Source: Chelatococcus caeni
Lineage (GTDB): Bacteria > Pseudomonadota > Alphaproteobacteria > Rhizobiales > Beijerinckiaceae
Assembly (NCBI RefSeq): GCF_014196925.1
Contig: NZ_JACIEN010000007.1
Span: forward strand, 124,001-188,000
Direction of reading: 5' to 3'
Length of the DNA stretch: 64,000 bases
Shown: positions 34,606-45,769 of the stretch, one piece after another
Layout: the number at the start of each line of letters is the position of its first letter
Position numbering within the stretch: position 1 is the first letter of the stretch
Translations under genes and position numbers: made by a program
Notes under the pieces: model-generated
Told to the model about the DNA's origin: nothing
The model's input: the letters and a program-made list of their open reading frames with translations, nothing else
Database searches by the model: none

Positions 34606-36156
34606 TTACTCCGAAACGGCGATCTCGCTCGCCTCGATGTTGCCGTCGGGCATGACGTAGACGCCGGAGAGACGCTTGGAGGTGGCGTAGAGGTTCTTCT
34701 CCGTCACCAGCGGCGCCCACGGCGCGTCCTTGAAGATCTGCTCCTGCGCCTTCTTGTAGAGCTCCGCCTTCTCCTCGTCCTTCACCGAGCGCAGGGCCTT
34801 GGCGATATAGGCGTCCACTTCCTCGTTGCTGTAGTAGGCGGTGTTGTTGAGCTTCGGCGGCCAGGCCTCGGTCGACAGCAGCGGCCTCAGCGCCCAGTCG
34901 GCCTCACCCGTCGAGGACGACCAGCCGGCGTAGTACATGCGCACCTTGGCCGTCTTCGGATCGGGCGCGGACTGCACCCACTCGGTGCGCTGGCCAGGCT
35001 CGAGCGCCTGGATCTGCACCTTGATGCCGACCTGCGCCAGCTGCTGCTGCAGGAACTGGATGGCCTTCTGCGCCGTCGTGGTGGTGTAGGCGCTCCAGAG
35101 GATCGACTCGAAACCGTTCGGATAGCCGGCTTCCTTGAGCAGCTCGCGCGCCTTGGCCGGGTCATAGGGCCAGGGCTGCATCTTGTGGGCGTAGAGCACG
35201 CCCTCCGGCACGATGCCTTCGGCCGGCGAGGCGAAGCCGTTGAAGGCGACCTTGGCGAGCGCTTCCTTGTTGATGGCGTAGTTGATCGCCTGGCGCACGC
35301 GGATGTCGTCGAAGGGCTTCTGCAGCGTGTTGAAGCTGACGTAGCGCTCGATGATCGACGGGCTGATCGTCACGTTGAGCTTGTCGCTCGCCTGCAGGGC
35401 CGCCGTCTGCTCATAGGGCAGCGGGAAGGCAAAGTCGGCCTCGCCCGTCTGCAGCATGGCGGCGCGGGTATTGTTCTCCAGCACCGGCTTCCAGGTGATG
35501 GAATCGACCTTGGGGAAGTCCTTCTTCCAATAGCCGTCGAACTTCTTCACCTTGACGTAGTCGGTCTGCTTCCAGTCCTCGAAGACGAAGGGACCCGTGC
35601 CGACAGGGTTAAAGGCGATGTCCTTGTTGCCGTATTTGGCAAGGGCCGCCGGCGAGATGATCGCGGCCGAAGCGTGGGCCAGCGAGTTGATGAAGGGCCC
35701 GAAGGCGTCCTTCAGCGTGATCTTGACGACGTAGGGCGAGACGACCTCGACCTTGTCGATGCGGTTGAACTGGTTGTAGCGGGCGAGCTTGTTTTCGGGA
35801 TTGAGCACCCGCTCGAACGACACCTTGACGGCTTCGGCGTTGAAGTCGGTGCCGTCGTGGAACTTGACGCCCTCGCGCAGCTTGAAGGTGTAGACGAGAC
35901 CGTCATCCGAGACGGTGTAGCTCTCGGCCAGCACCGGCCGCACCTTGAGGTCCTTATCGAACTCGAACAGGCCCTGGTAGAACGACTTGGTGACGGCGGT
36001 CGTCAGCGTCGTGTTGGTGTTGTAGGGGTCGAGCGTCTCCGGCTGACCGCCGATGGCGAGCACGACATCCTTGGCGGCGAGCGCCGGCGCGGTGCCGAGC
36101 ATGAGGGCCAGAAGGCCGGAAGCGATTGTCAAACCTCGTGGAAGTGAACTTTTCAT
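34606..36156 (-). CDS. dppA: Peptide-binding protein of the ABC importer (SBP family 5)
   Basis: 516 residues from ATG 36156, with GGGAG 8 bases before it. The signal peptide is [24 protein letters not shown]. Family 5 solute-binding features: LDPYNTNTT at the N-terminus, [20 protein letters not shown] (with the conserved HDG), then [11 protein letters not shown] and, near the end, [12 protein letters not shown]. It binds oligo- or dipeptides in the periplasm and delivers them to DppBC. The gene symbol is that of the dipeptide-binding protein and clashes with the peptidase name dppA of Bacillus. Two hairpins follow it. Confidence 0.93.
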   Translation of the reverse strand: MKSSLPRGLTIASGLLALMLGTAPALAAKDVVLAIGGQPETLDPYNTNTTLTTAVTKSFYQGLFEFDKDLKVRPVLAESYTVSDDGLVYTFKLREGVKFHDGTDFNAEAVKVSFERVLNPENKLARYNQFNRIDKVEVVSPYVVKITLKDAFGPFINSLAHASAAIISPAALAKYGNKDIAFNPVGTGPFVFEDWKQTDYVKVKKFDGYWKKDFPKVDSITWKPVLENNTRAAMLQTGEADFAFPLPYEQTAALQASDKLNVTISPSIIERYVSFNTLQKPFDDIRVRQAINYAINKEALAKVAFNGFASPAEGIVPEGVLYAHKMQPWPYDPAKARELLKEAGYPNGFESILWSAYTTTTAQKAIQFLQQQLAQVGIKVQIQALEPGQRTEWVQSAPDPKTAKVRMYYAGWSSSTGEADWALRPLLSTEAWPPKLNNTAYYSNEEVDAYIAKALRSVKDEEKAELYKKAQEQIFKDAPWAPLVTEKNLYATSKRLSGVYVMPDGNIEASEIAVSE

Positions 36157-36197
36157 TGGAACGGCTCCCGTTGCAGTGAAGCGATCAAGAGGGGCAG

Positions 36198-38099
<1,902 letters not shown>

Positions 38100-38180
38100 G
38101 GCAAGGTGAGCTCGCTCACGAAGTTGGGTGGCCGGCGAAGGCCGGGCTGGCGAAGATGGCAAGGGGGTGGTCGCGCACGG

Positions 38181-39137
38181 TCAGCGGCCCTGGCGTGGCT
38201 TCTGGCCCCGCCGGGGCGTGGGAGGAGACGGCGCCTGCCTGTCCCACGCGCTTGATGGCCTCAGCGCCCCCGCATGGTTGCCGTGCAGCCAGGGCAGCAC
38301 GGCCTCTGCCAGTTCGGCCGCCGCCTCCACGGATCGGCCGGAGGCGTGGGCGACGGCGCTGCTCAAGGCCTCGATCAGAGCCAGTGAGCTCGCCTCGCAA
38401 TTGGCGAAGAACTGGCTGTCGCCATGGGCGAAAAGCGCGACCGTGGCGAGCGAGGCGAGCGGCGAGCTGGGGCTCTCGGTGAGGGCCAGCACGTCGGCGC
38501 CCGCCTCCCGGGCGCGCCGCGTCAGCAGCAAGGTGTCCGACAGATAGCGCGGGAAGGCGATGGTGATGACGAGATCGCCGGGCTTTGCCCGGTGGAGAAT
38601 GCGGGCCGCGTGCGAAGAACCCTCCATGCTGGCGAGCAGTTGCACCCGGTCGCAGAAGAGTTCGAGCTTGCGCAGGAGAAGGCCGGCGAGCCAGACGCTG
38701 CTGCCAAGGCCGAGGATGAAGACGCGCCGGGCGCCGAGAATGGCGGCGACGGCGCGCGTGCAGGCCTCCGTATCCAGGCCCTGCCGCGTCCGGTCGATGT
38801 TGTGCGCCGTCTCTGCAAGGGTCGCGGCCAGGATGTCGGCGGCGCTCGCCGGCTGCTCCGGCTTTCCGCGCAGCTTCTCCACCGGCGCCAGCGCCGTCTC
38901 GAAGCCGAGCACCAGCGCGGTGCGGAACTGCGCATAGCCGTCGAAGCCGAGAGCGCGGGCGAAGCGGTTGGCGGTGGCGACCGACACGCCGACGATCGAC
39001 GCCAGTTCATCGATGGGCATGGCCGCGACGCGCAGCGGATGGTCGAGGACGTAATTGGCGATCTGGCGATGCGACGGCGACAGAACGGCGCGGGAAATGC
39101 GCTGCGCTATGGAGGGTTCGTCGAAAGCCGTGGCCAT
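38181..39137 (-). CDS. RpiR-family regulator with SIS domain
   Basis: 318 residues. An HTH_6 (RpiR) domain fills about 1-80 (LSPSHRQIANYVLDHPLRVAAMPIDELASIVGVSVATANRFARALGF; key parts VSVATANRFARALGF). A SIS sugar-isomerase fold follows at about 105-260 (RRVFILGLGSSVWLAGLLLRKLE; FPRYLSDTLLLTRRAREAGADVLALTES). The C-terminus is a Pro/Arg-rich tail. RpiR proteins with SIS domains sense phosphosugars or amino-sugar phosphates. It lies just upstream of the importer in the same direction, so it is the likely regulator. A sugar-phosphate sensor for a peptide system hints that the signal or substrate may be wall-derived (muropeptide), but that is inference. Confidence 0.9.
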   Translation of the reverse strand: MATAFDEPSIAQRISRAVLSPSHRQIANYVLDHPLRVAAMPIDELASIVGVSVATANRFARALGFDGYAQFRTALVLGFETALAPVEKLRGKPEQPASAADILAATLAETAHNIDRTRQGLDTEACTRAVAAILGARRVFILGLGSSVWLAGLLLRKLELFCDRVQLLASMEGSSHAARILHRAKPGDLVITIAFPRYLSDTLLLTRRAREAGADVLALTESPSSPLASLATVALFAHGDSQFFANCEASSLALIEALSSAVAHASGRSVEAAAELAEAVLPWLHGNHAGALRPSSAWDRQAPSPPTPRRGQKPRQGR

Positions 39138-39289
39138 CGCAGGTCGTTCACCTTGCCGGCGCGACCGGCGGATGATCAGAAATTTTCACGCTCGGATTCG
39201 TAGCGATATTTTTTGATCGCGCAAGAGCGTGTTGATCGCTTTCTGTCCAGGCTTGCCGAAACCGCGCTGCATGACGTCGACGAGGACGT

Positions 39290-39489
39290 CCGCCGGACGT
39301 CCGCTGGACAATCGCCGAGATGGAGGCTCAGGCTGTAATCCCCTCGACCCGCTCCCGCAAGCTCCCGATCCCGCACGACGAGACCATCACACGCAGCGCA
39401 ACCGCATCCGCTGCTTCAACAAGCTCAAGCACTTCCGCCCCTTCGCCATGGGTTACGACTGTCCTGCGCTGAATCTGGATTCGGCCTAG
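39290..39489 (+). mobile_element. IS5-family transposase remnant, frameshifted
   Basis: The first part (frame with ATC at 39338) reads TIAEMEAQAVIPSTRSRKLPIPHDETI; restoring one T after ATC near 39388-39390 continues as YTQRNRIRCFNKLKHF, then RPFAMGYD to the stop at 39487-39489. IS5-type transposases contain the block RNRIERCFNKLKHFRRF with the catalytic Glu; here the Glu is missing and the downstream end is cut. Only about 65 of about 250 residues survive, and no terminal inverted repeat is seen, so the element is dead. Confidence 0.75.
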
Positions 39490-39532
39490 CGCCCATGTGG
39501 GGTGGCGCGTTCGTTGGCGCGGCCCCTCCCCG

Positions 39533-39755
39533 TCACGCCGGCTTTTCCGCCACGTTTGGCCGCTTGATCAAGCGCTTCTCGACCATGTCGAGGATGCTGT
39601 CGATCAGGAGCACGAAGACGGCGAGGACGAGAATTCCGCCGAAAACCTCGACTGTGTCGAAAATTCCCCTCCGCCTGGGCGATGAGATGCCCGAGACCGG
39701 CGGAGAAGCCGAGGTATTCGTCGATGATAGCACCGACCACGGCAAATCCCGCCGA
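39533..39755 (-). pseudogene. C-terminal fragment of an ABC permease (SsuC/TauC type), frameshifted
   Basis: The minus strand reads FAVVGAIIDEYLGFSAGLGHLIAQAEGNF in one frame and then DTVEVFGGILVLAVFVLLIDSILDMVEKRLIKRP in the next. A run of four A at 39661-39664 (TTTT in the gene) is one base too long; removing one joins the frames exactly. The pattern (GLG.L...A, then a last membrane helix and a basic tail) is that of aliphatic-sulfonate/nitrate-type permeases. Nothing of the upstream two thirds remains. Confidence 0.7.
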
Positions 39756-39761
39756 CGTGCT

Positions 39762-40139
39762 ATGAGTAAGAACATATTCGAGATCTCATTTGACTGGTCT
39801 CAGGACTTATTAATTCCGCTTGAGCTGTGATTCACGGTCACCGTAGAAGGAGATCGAATCACGATCCCACAAATAGCTGACCTAAAGCATCTGCATGATC
39901 AGCTCTTCGCAAGGTTGGGTAGACCCGATTCCTCATCAGCGATGCTGAGAACATTCCGCGCAGCCACAGGGACGATGTTCTGGATCGAAGCGTCAAGCCC
40001 GATCACAGAGGTTGCCGAGGCGATCACCTCAACGCCGCGTGCCATCCGGGTCATTGTTCATGAAGTAGAACCGGACGCTATTCGCTACGCGTCCGAGCTC
40101 AACGCAAACGCCGACCGTTCCCGGCTTTGTCCTGGGTAA
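39762..40139 (+). pseudogene. Unknown ORF interrupted by a single TGA
   Basis: ATG 39762 opens MSKNIFEISFDWSQDLLIPLEL, then TGA at 39828-39830, and the same frame continues for 102 codons (VTVEGDRITIPQIADLKHLH; FRAATGTMFWIEASSP; EVAEAITSTPRAIRVIVHEV) to the stop at 40137-40139. Both parts have natural amino-acid use and a base composition poorer in G+C than the surroundings. A C-to-T change (CGA to TGA) would explain the interruption. The last 55 bases overlap the end of the phosphodiesterase gene on the other strand. The family is not recognised. Confidence 0.5.
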
Positions 40140-40942
40140 TCGGCAGGCAGAATGAACGGAAATGGGCCAGGTGCCCTGTTCACATTCGCCGTGTGGGTGA
40201 CAACGTCACCCTGTGCGAAGCGATGCAGGAGGAACTCCGGGGTCTCCAGCACGAAACAGGACGGACCCTCCGGCCGCAGATCCAGGGCCACCTGATGCCC
40301 GACCGAAGGCGCGATCTGGCACAGCGTGCCGCCGAAGATGTGCTGGACGGAGCGATGGACGTGCCCGCACAGGATACGCCGCACCTGGCGGTTGGCGGCA
40401 ACAATCCTTTCCAGCTGCTCAGACCCTTCCAGCAGCCGTGCCGCGTCCATATGCGCAATGCCGGTGTCAAAAGGCGGATGATGCAGCATGATGAGGGTGG
40501 GTGCATCGGGAGATCCAGCCAGGGTCTCTTCGAGGAACCTGATCGTTTCGGATCGAAGGGCGCCGTGGCTCGATCCGGCAACCAGACTGTCGAGGCCGAT
40601 GACGTGGATCGGGCCGCACCAGACAGCAAAATTCAGGGGGCCGCTTACGGGGAGATAGCCTCCTTGCGCGAAAGCCCGCCGGAAGGACTCGCGCCGGTCG
40701 TGATTGCCCGGCACCGCATAGACCGGGCATGGCATGCGGCCCAGGAGTTCCGCGACGATGGCGTATTCTTCGTCCAACCCACAGTCGGTGAGGTCGCCGG
40801 TGACCAGGAGGCAATCCGGCTTTGGGTCCAGCCGAAGCAAGGCGTGGATGGCGTGCTCGGCAAAGAGGTTGGTTTCGGAAACACCATAGGCGAGCTGACC
40901 CTTGGGCCGGATGTGCAGGTCAGAGATCTGGGCGATAAGCAT
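40085..40942 (-). CDS. GpdQ/CpdA-like cyclic or glycerophosphodiesterase
   Basis: 285 residues, calcineurin-like metallophosphoesterase. The metal ligands follow the GpdQ layout exactly: D8 and H10 (ISDLH), D50 (VTGD), N80 and H81 (PGNHD), H154/H155 (LHHPPFD), H194 and H196 (CGHVH). That set binds two metals and cuts phosphodiesters. It lies directly after the ATPase of an ABC importer (stop and start at 40942/40943), as the last gene of a LacI-led operon, so the substrate is likely the imported organophosphate, for instance a glycerophosphodiester. That is inference from context. Confidence 0.88.
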   Translation of the reverse strand: MLIAQISDLHIRPKGQLAYGVSETNLFAEHAIHALLRLDPKPDCLLVTGDLTDCGLDEEYAIVAELLGRMPCPVYAVPGNHDRRESFRRAFAQGGYLPVSGPLNFAVWCGPIHVIGLDSLVAGSSHGALRSETIRFLEETLAGSPDAPTLIMLHHPPFDTGIAHMDAARLLEGSEQLERIVAANRQVRRILCGHVHRSVQHIFGGTLCQIAPSVGHQVALDLRPEGPSCFVLETPEFLLHRFAQGDVVTHTANVNRAPGPFPFILPADYPGQSRERSAFALSSDA

Positions 40943-42019
40943 TCAGGCCTCGGTTTGGAATTCGATAATGGCAGCAGGGTCGATCTCGAAAGCGAGGATC
41001 TGGCCCGGTGTGACGGAAACATTCGACGGCAAATCGAGCTGCAGCCGGCATTCGGACGAAACCTCGGCGACCAGCCGTTGCGTCGCGCCGAAGAAGGTCG
41101 TCGCGGCAACACGGGCGCTGATGGCTCCGTTTGCGGAAGCCAGCCGCGCGGCCTCTGGCCGGAAGCAGAGCGTGGTCGCACGATCCGGGCCGCCGACATT
41201 CAGCCTCGCCATGGTTTCGCCGCCGTGGATGTTGAGCAGCCCATTTTCCACGCGCCCGGCGATCCGGTTCATCGTTCCGACGAAGTCGGCAACGAAATCA
41301 TTTGCCGGCCGATGGTAGATCTCCTTCGGCACGTCGATCTGCGCGATGCGGCCTTTCTCCATGACGGCGATGCGGTCACCGATCGCCATGGCCTCTGCCT
41401 GATCGTGGGTGACATAAACGGCAGTAATCCCGAACTCGCGCAGCAGAAGACCGATCTCAACGCGCAACCGCTCGCGCAGCACCGCATCGAGCGCGGCCAG
41501 CGGCTCATCGAGGAGCAAGACACGGGGTTTGATCGCCAGGGCCCGAGCCAGCGCAGTGCGCTGGCGCTGGCCGCCGGAGACCGCCGAGATGCGGCGATCG
41601 GCGTATTCCTCCAGGCCAACCAGAGCCAAGAGGCGACGGGTCTCGGCCTCGCGCTGCGCACGCTCCACTTTGCGCACCTTCAGACCGTAGCCGACGTTCT
41701 CGGCGACGGTCATATTCGGAAACAGCGCATAAGATTGGAAGACCATGCCGACGTTGCGCTTCTCGATCGGCACGCCGCTGACATCCTCACCGTCGAAGCG
41801 GATCATGTCCGGTCCGTCGGGCTGTTCCAGTCCGGCGATCAGGCGCAGGAGCGTGGTCTTGCCGCAGCCGGACGGACCCAGCAGGACCAGGATCTGGCCG
41901 GCGGGGATTTCCAGGTCGGTAGGGTGCAGAACCGTCGTTCCGTTGAAACTCTTGCTGAGCCGACGCGTCGCAATGGACGCGCCGCTTCGAGTGGTCACCA
42001 TAGGGGCGTGAGTGTTCAT
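40943..42019 (-). CDS. ABC importer ATPase (PotA/AfuC/UgpC-like)
   Basis: 358 residues from ATG 42019, overlapping the permease stop by 4 bases (ATGA). Walker A GPSGCGKTTLL (about 47-57), signature VSGGQRQRTALARALA, Walker B VLLLDEPLAALD, H-loop VYVTHDQAEAMAIGD. The C-terminal TOBE domain (about 270-355) is typical of sugar, spermidine and Fe/phosphonate type importers. It is encoded behind the two permeases and before the phosphodiesterase. Confidence 0.94.
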   Translation of the reverse strand: MNTHAPMVTTRSGASIATRRLSKSFNGTTVLHPTDLEIPAGQILVLLGPSGCGKTTLLRLIAGLEQPDGPDMIRFDGEDVSGVPIEKRNVGMVFQSYALFPNMTVAENVGYGLKVRKVERAQREAETRRLLALVGLEEYADRRISAVSGGQRQRTALARALAIKPRVLLLDEPLAALDAVLRERLRVEIGLLLREFGITAVYVTHDQAEAMAIGDRIAVMEKGRIAQIDVPKEIYHRPANDFVADFVGTMNRIAGRVENGLLNIHGGETMARLNVGGPDRATTLCFRPEAARLASANGAISARVAATTFFGATQRLVAEVSSECRLQLDLPSNVSVTPGQILAFEIDPAAIIEFQTEA

Positions 42020-42810
42020 GATGCGGTCCGTTTTTCGGTGAAGTCGGCGACCAGCTGGACGCCGATCAGCAGCGGGATGACCATGACCAGGAAGACGATG
42101 GTGTAGGCCGAGGCTATCTCGAGCCGCATCGAGGCATAGGCATCGGCCAGGCCCACAGGCAGGGTTTTGGTCATCGGCGTGTGCATCATCCAGGTGAGAT
42201 TGAATTCGCCGATGGAGAGCGTCACGACCGTCAGCGCCCCCGCGACGATGCCCGGCCGCACGTTCGGCAGGATCACGTCGATGAAGCGTCGCCAGGCCGG
42301 AGCACCGAGACTTGCCGCGCCTTCGTCGAGCGTGCGCCAGTCTATCGTCTCGAGCACGGCGATGACCGAGCGCATCATAAAAGGCAGGGTGAAGAGGACG
42401 TGGCCGACCACGACGAACAGCGTCGATTGCCGGAAGGCGCCCGCGCCGCCGTAGCTCAGGATAAGCGCCAGCGCGAGCGCAAGGCCGGGCACGGCGACCG
42501 GAAGCGTCACGATCTCTTCGACGGCACGCGCGAAACGGCCGCCCTTGCGCACCAGCGCGTAGGCGCCGGGAACGCCAATCAGCAGCGTCACCACCAGCGT
42601 CAGCAGCGCGACGACAAGGCTGCGCCAAACGGTATCGGCATAGAGCCCCCAGACCTGGCCTACCCAGTCGAGGGTAAATCCGGCGGAGGGCCCGCGGGCA
42701 TAGTTGACGGCCAGGCCCGCATAGACGGAAAGCAGCACGGGAACGACGAGGAACAGGGAGAGCAAGGCCGTGATGACGATGCCGGCGGTCGAGGTCCACT
42801 GGCGGCGCAT
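42016..42810 (-). CDS. ABC importer permease (PotC/PhnV type)
   Basis: 264 residues, six membrane helices, with the first at GIVITALLSLFLVVPVLLSVYAG (shortened). The EAA loop is LDEGAASLGAPAWRRFIDVILPNVRPG, key part EGAASLGAPAWRRFIDVILP, which contacts the ATPase. It pairs with the permease encoded immediately upstream (1 bp gap) and overlaps the ATPase gene (ATGA). Confidence 0.93.
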   Translation of the reverse strand: MRRQWTSTAGIVITALLSLFLVVPVLLSVYAGLAVNYARGPSAGFTLDWVGQVWGLYADTVWRSLVVALLTLVVTLLIGVPGAYALVRKGGRFARAVEEIVTLPVAVPGLALALALILSYGGAGAFRQSTLFVVVGHVLFTLPFMMRSVIAVLETIDWRTLDEGAASLGAPAWRRFIDVILPNVRPGIVAGALTVVTLSIGEFNLTWMMHTPMTKTLPVGLADAYASMRLEIASAYTIVFLVMVIPLLIGVQLVADFTEKRTAS

Positions 42811-42811
42811 C

Positions 42812-43624
42812 TCAGCCCCCCTTCACGTCGCGCATGGCGCGGTTGCGGGCAATGGCCAGCGCGGCCCAGGTGATCAGGCCGAGCGCGATGGAGATCGCGG
42901 CGGCCATGCTGGCATTGGTGGCGAGCGTGAACTCGGTGTAGATCAGCAGCGGCACCACGTCGATGTTGGTGGCAAGCGTGAAAGCGGTGCCGAAGGCGCC
43001 CATTGCCGTGGCGAAGCACAGCGCCCCGCCGGTGTACATGGCCGGGAACAGCGCCGGCAGCACGACGTCGCGCTGTATGGCGAAGGGGCTGGCGCCCAGC
43101 GAGCGGGCGGCCTCGACCAGCGAGGGATCGAGCTTCTCTGCCGCCGCGAGGATGGTCAATAGAACACGCGGCACAGAGAAGTAGAGGTAGCCGAGGAACA
43201 ACCCGAACAGCGAATAGGCGAAGACCACGTTCGTGCCGACCAGGCTTTTGGTGACGCTGCCTACAAGTCCGAGGCGGCCGCCAAACAGAATGATCATGAA
43301 GCCGACCACCACGCCTGGAAAGGCCAGCGGGAATGTCAGCATTGACAGGAGCAACCCACGGCCGGTGAATCGCCTGTTGGCAAGCGTCTGGGCGGCGATC
43401 GTTGCCACTGCCAGCGTCGCGACGGTTGTGACGATTGCAAGCAGAAGGGTCACGATCAGGCTGTTGCGAAAGCGGGCCTCGGTCAGGATGACCAAGAACC
43501 CGGCGAGACCTTGCGGCCCGCTGCCGGCCTCAGCGATCAGCCGAGCCACGGGCAGAATGAGAAAGGCCAGCGTGAAAATCGCGAGAGGCAGAATCAGGAA
43601 AAAATCAAAGCGCCTGCTGTTCAA
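42812..43624 (-). CDS. ABC importer permease (PotB/PhnU type)
   Basis: 270 residues, six membrane helices beginning FFLILPLAIFTLAFLILPVARL. The EAA loop is PSLVEAARSLGASPFAIQRDVVLP. It forms the channel with the second permease 1 bp downstream. Upstream lies a hairpin and then the binding-protein gene. Confidence 0.93.
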   Translation of the reverse strand: MNSRRFDFFLILPLAIFTLAFLILPVARLIAEAGSGPQGLAGFLVILTEARFRNSLIVTLLLAIVTTVATLAVATIAAQTLANRRFTGRGLLLSMLTFPLAFPGVVVGFMIILFGGRLGLVGSVTKSLVGTNVVFAYSLFGLFLGYLYFSVPRVLLTILAAAEKLDPSLVEAARSLGASPFAIQRDVVLPALFPAMYTGGALCFATAMGAFGTAFTLATNIDVVPLLIYTEFTLATNASMAAAISIALGLITWAALAIARNRAMRDVKGG

Positions 43625-43660
43625 CGAAGCCTCCGGCGAAAATCGATGAGAAAATCCTGC

Positions 43661-43685
43661 CGGGAAGGGACCAGCCCTTCCCGGG
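43661..43685. repeat. Hairpin between binding-protein and permease genes
   Basis: CCGGGAAGGG (43661-43670) pairs with CCCTTCCCGG (43676-43685) around a 5-nt loop. On the minus strand it comes 13 bases after the binding-protein stop and is followed by GGATTTTC, a partial terminator. It would lower permease against binding-protein mRNA. Confidence 0.6.
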
Positions 43686-43698
43686 AGGGGGTCGCCCG

Positions 43699-44724
43699 TC
43701 AGCGCACTTCCGACAGGTAACGTTCCGAGAACGCTGCCTGCGCAGCCTGGGCCTGGTCCCAGTCGATGGCTTTGGCGCGCTGATACTCGCTTGCCGGCAG
43801 GAACCGGTTCGCAATGTCCGCCGGCATTTCGACCGGGAGGACCGGACGCAGATAGGCCGTCGTCCAGAACAACTGGCCCTTGTCCGAGAGCAGGTAGTCG
43901 AGCACTTTCTTCCCGGTTTCGGCACGCGGGGCGTTCTTCACGAGCGTCATGACATAGGGAAAGGTGATGGAGCCTTCGCAGGGCAGGACGAACTCGAACT
44001 TGCCGGATTCGGTGTATTTTGCCCGATAGGCGTTGAAGTCGTAGTCCATCAGGATCGGGATCTCACCGGACACGGTGCGCGCATAGGAGGTCTGCTTGGT
44101 GACGATCGCTCCGTTTCCGGCGAGTTCCTTGAGGAAGCCGATCGCGGGCGTGAAATCGTCGAACGAGCCGCCCAGCGCAGTGTTGATGGCAACGGCCGAC
44201 GCGTAGCCGACCGCCGCCGAGGTCGGATCGAGATAGCCGACGAGGCCGTTGTATTCCGGCTTCTTCAGGTCAGCCCAGCAGGCCGGGACAGGCGCGTTGC
44301 CGAGGGCGTCGACATTGACGAAGAGGCCGAGCGTGCCCTGATGCACGGCCCACCAGCGACCCTCGGGATCCTTGAGCCCTTCGGGGATCTCGTCGAAGCG
44401 CTGCGGCTTCCAGGCCTCCACCAGGCCCTGCGCGGCGGCCGAAATGCCCGCATTGACGCCCAGATAGGCGATGTCGGCGACCGGGCTCGCTTTCTCGGCG
44501 ATGATCTGGGCGACTGCCTGACCCGAATTCTTGTTGTCGCCCGGAATGTCGATGTCGAGGTCGGCCTTGATGTTTTTCAGCATCTCGCCCCAGTTCGCCC
44601 ATTCGGGCGGACAATTGTAACAGATGGCGTCCTGCGCCTGCGCCTGCGCCTGGACAGGAGCCAAGGCGAAAATGCTGGCAGCGGCCGCCAGACCGAGGCC
44701 AAGGGAAAGAACAGTCGTCTTCAT
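43699..44724 (-). CDS. ABC importer substrate-binding protein (family 1, AfuA/FbpA-like)
   Basis: 341 residues with a signal peptide (VLSLGLGLAAAASIFALAPVQA) and a short AQAQAQ repeat at the cleavage region. The mature protein has the family 1 pattern: the hinge-domain run VADIAYLGVNAGISAAAQG and the second-domain part GYLDPTSAAVGYASAVAINTALGG. GQLFWTTAYLRPVLP near the end is typical of AfuA/phosphonate-type binders. It follows the LacI gene (28-bp gap) on the same strand. The ligand is not certain; the phosphodiesterase suggests a phosphate ester. Confidence 0.9.
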   Translation of the reverse strand: MKTTVLSLGLGLAAAASIFALAPVQAQAQAQDAICYNCPPEWANWGEMLKNIKADLDIDIPGDNKNSGQAVAQIIAEKASPVADIAYLGVNAGISAAAQGLVEAWKPQRFDEIPEGLKDPEGRWWAVHQGTLGLFVNVDALGNAPVPACWADLKKPEYNGLVGYLDPTSAAVGYASAVAINTALGGSFDDFTPAIGFLKELAGNGAIVTKQTSYARTVSGEIPILMDYDFNAYRAKYTESGKFEFVLPCEGSITFPYVMTLVKNAPRAETGKKVLDYLLSDKGQLFWTTAYLRPVLPVEMPADIANRFLPASEYQRAKAIDWDQAQAAQAAFSERYLSEVR

Positions 44725-44752
44725 TGTCGTCGCTTTCTCTATTCGGTGAGGT

Positions 44753-45769
44753 TCAAGGCAGGCGGAGGTCGCCCCGCCGGGGCGGGGCGATCGTTTCCCC
44801 CGGAAGGGAAACGACGTCCGGGCACAAGCGCTGGGGGGCTTTGTGCCCCGCAGCGATGTCCAGCAGCAGCGAGGCGGCCAGCGCTCCCATCACCTGGGAC
44901 GGCTGCCCGATCGTGTGGAGCCTGGGTGAGATCAGGCGTGCGAAGTCGATTCCGTCGAAGCCGGTGACGGAGACGTCCTCGGGAACACTCAGCCCCGCGC
45001 GGCGCAGGGACGCGATCACCGTGAACGCCAGCAGATCGTTGGAGGCCATGATTGCCGTTGGCTTGTACTCGACGAGAACCTCGGTGAGGTCGATGTCCCT
45101 CGTCGCGTCGATGAAATCGACCTCGATCGCCGGGGCCGCCGTGAGCCGGGCGGCCGTCATCGCATCCCGATAGCCTTCGTAGCGGCGGGCCGAGCGATCA
45201 GACGAGATGAACTTCCCGGCGAGAAAGAGGATGCGGCGATGGCCGAGCACAATCAGGTCTTCGGTCGCATGACGCATCGCGCCGCGATTATCGACCATGA
45301 CTGCCGCGACGCCCTCCGGTGTGTCTTCGTTGTAGACAGTCACCACGGGCAGCCCCGCCTTGCGGACGCGCTGGAGCGCCACGCTGGAGGCCGGATCGCA
45401 AACCGTCATGATCATCCCGACAGGGCGCTCGCCGATCAGCGTGGTGACGATGTCTTCTTCCTGCGCGGGGTCGTAGTTGGACTGGCCGAGTATGGTGAAC
45501 ATCCCGGCCGCCCTTGCGCGCCGTTCGATCCCTGCGACCGCCGCGGCGAACACCGGATTGGTCAGGCTGGGAACCAGAATGCTGATGACGGGGCGAGTCT
45601 CGGGAAAGGCGCGGGCAAGTGGAAAGCCGACCATCAATGCGGCTTCGACCACCCGCCTGCGCATTTCCTCGCTGACGGGGCCGTTGCCGGTGACGACCCG
45701 GCTCACGGTCGCGATCGAGCATCCGGCGCGCGCCGCGACATCTCGTATCGTGATCTGCGTTGACACCAT
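44753..45769 (-). CDS. LacI-family regulator
   Basis: 338 residues from ATG 45769, after GGGGCAGGGC; the longer frame to 45820 is not supported. The N-terminal HTH reads ITIRDVAARAGCSIATVSRVV, the exact LacI/PurR pattern, followed by the hinge NGPVSEEMRRRV. The effector domain is a periplasmic-binding fold (ISILVPSLTNPVFAAAVAGIE; GFDGIDFARLISPRLHTI). It heads the importer operon and is probably its repressor, with the imported compound or its hydrolysis product as inducer. Confidence 0.93.
   Translation of the reverse strand: MVSTQITIRDVAARAGCSIATVSRVVTGNGPVSEEMRRRVVEAALMVGFPLARAFPETRPVISILVPSLTNPVFAAAVAGIERRARAAGMFTILGQSNYDPAQEEDIVTTLIGERPVGMIMTVCDPASSVALQRVRKAGLPVVTVYNEDTPEGVAAVMVDNRGAMRHATEDLIVLGHRRILFLAGKFISSDRSARRYEGYRDAMTAARLTAAPAIEVDFIDATRDIDLTEVLVEYKPTAIMASNDLLAFTVIASLRRAGLSVPEDVSVTGFDGIDFARLISPRLHTIGQPSQVMGALAASLLLDIAAGHKAPQRLCPDVVSLPGETIAPPRRGDLRLP

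Noticed and set aside
39828-39830. Reading the in-frame TGA as selenocysteine
   Set aside because: No Cys-replacing context, no visible downstream hairpin and no selenoprotein family; a nonsense change is simpler.
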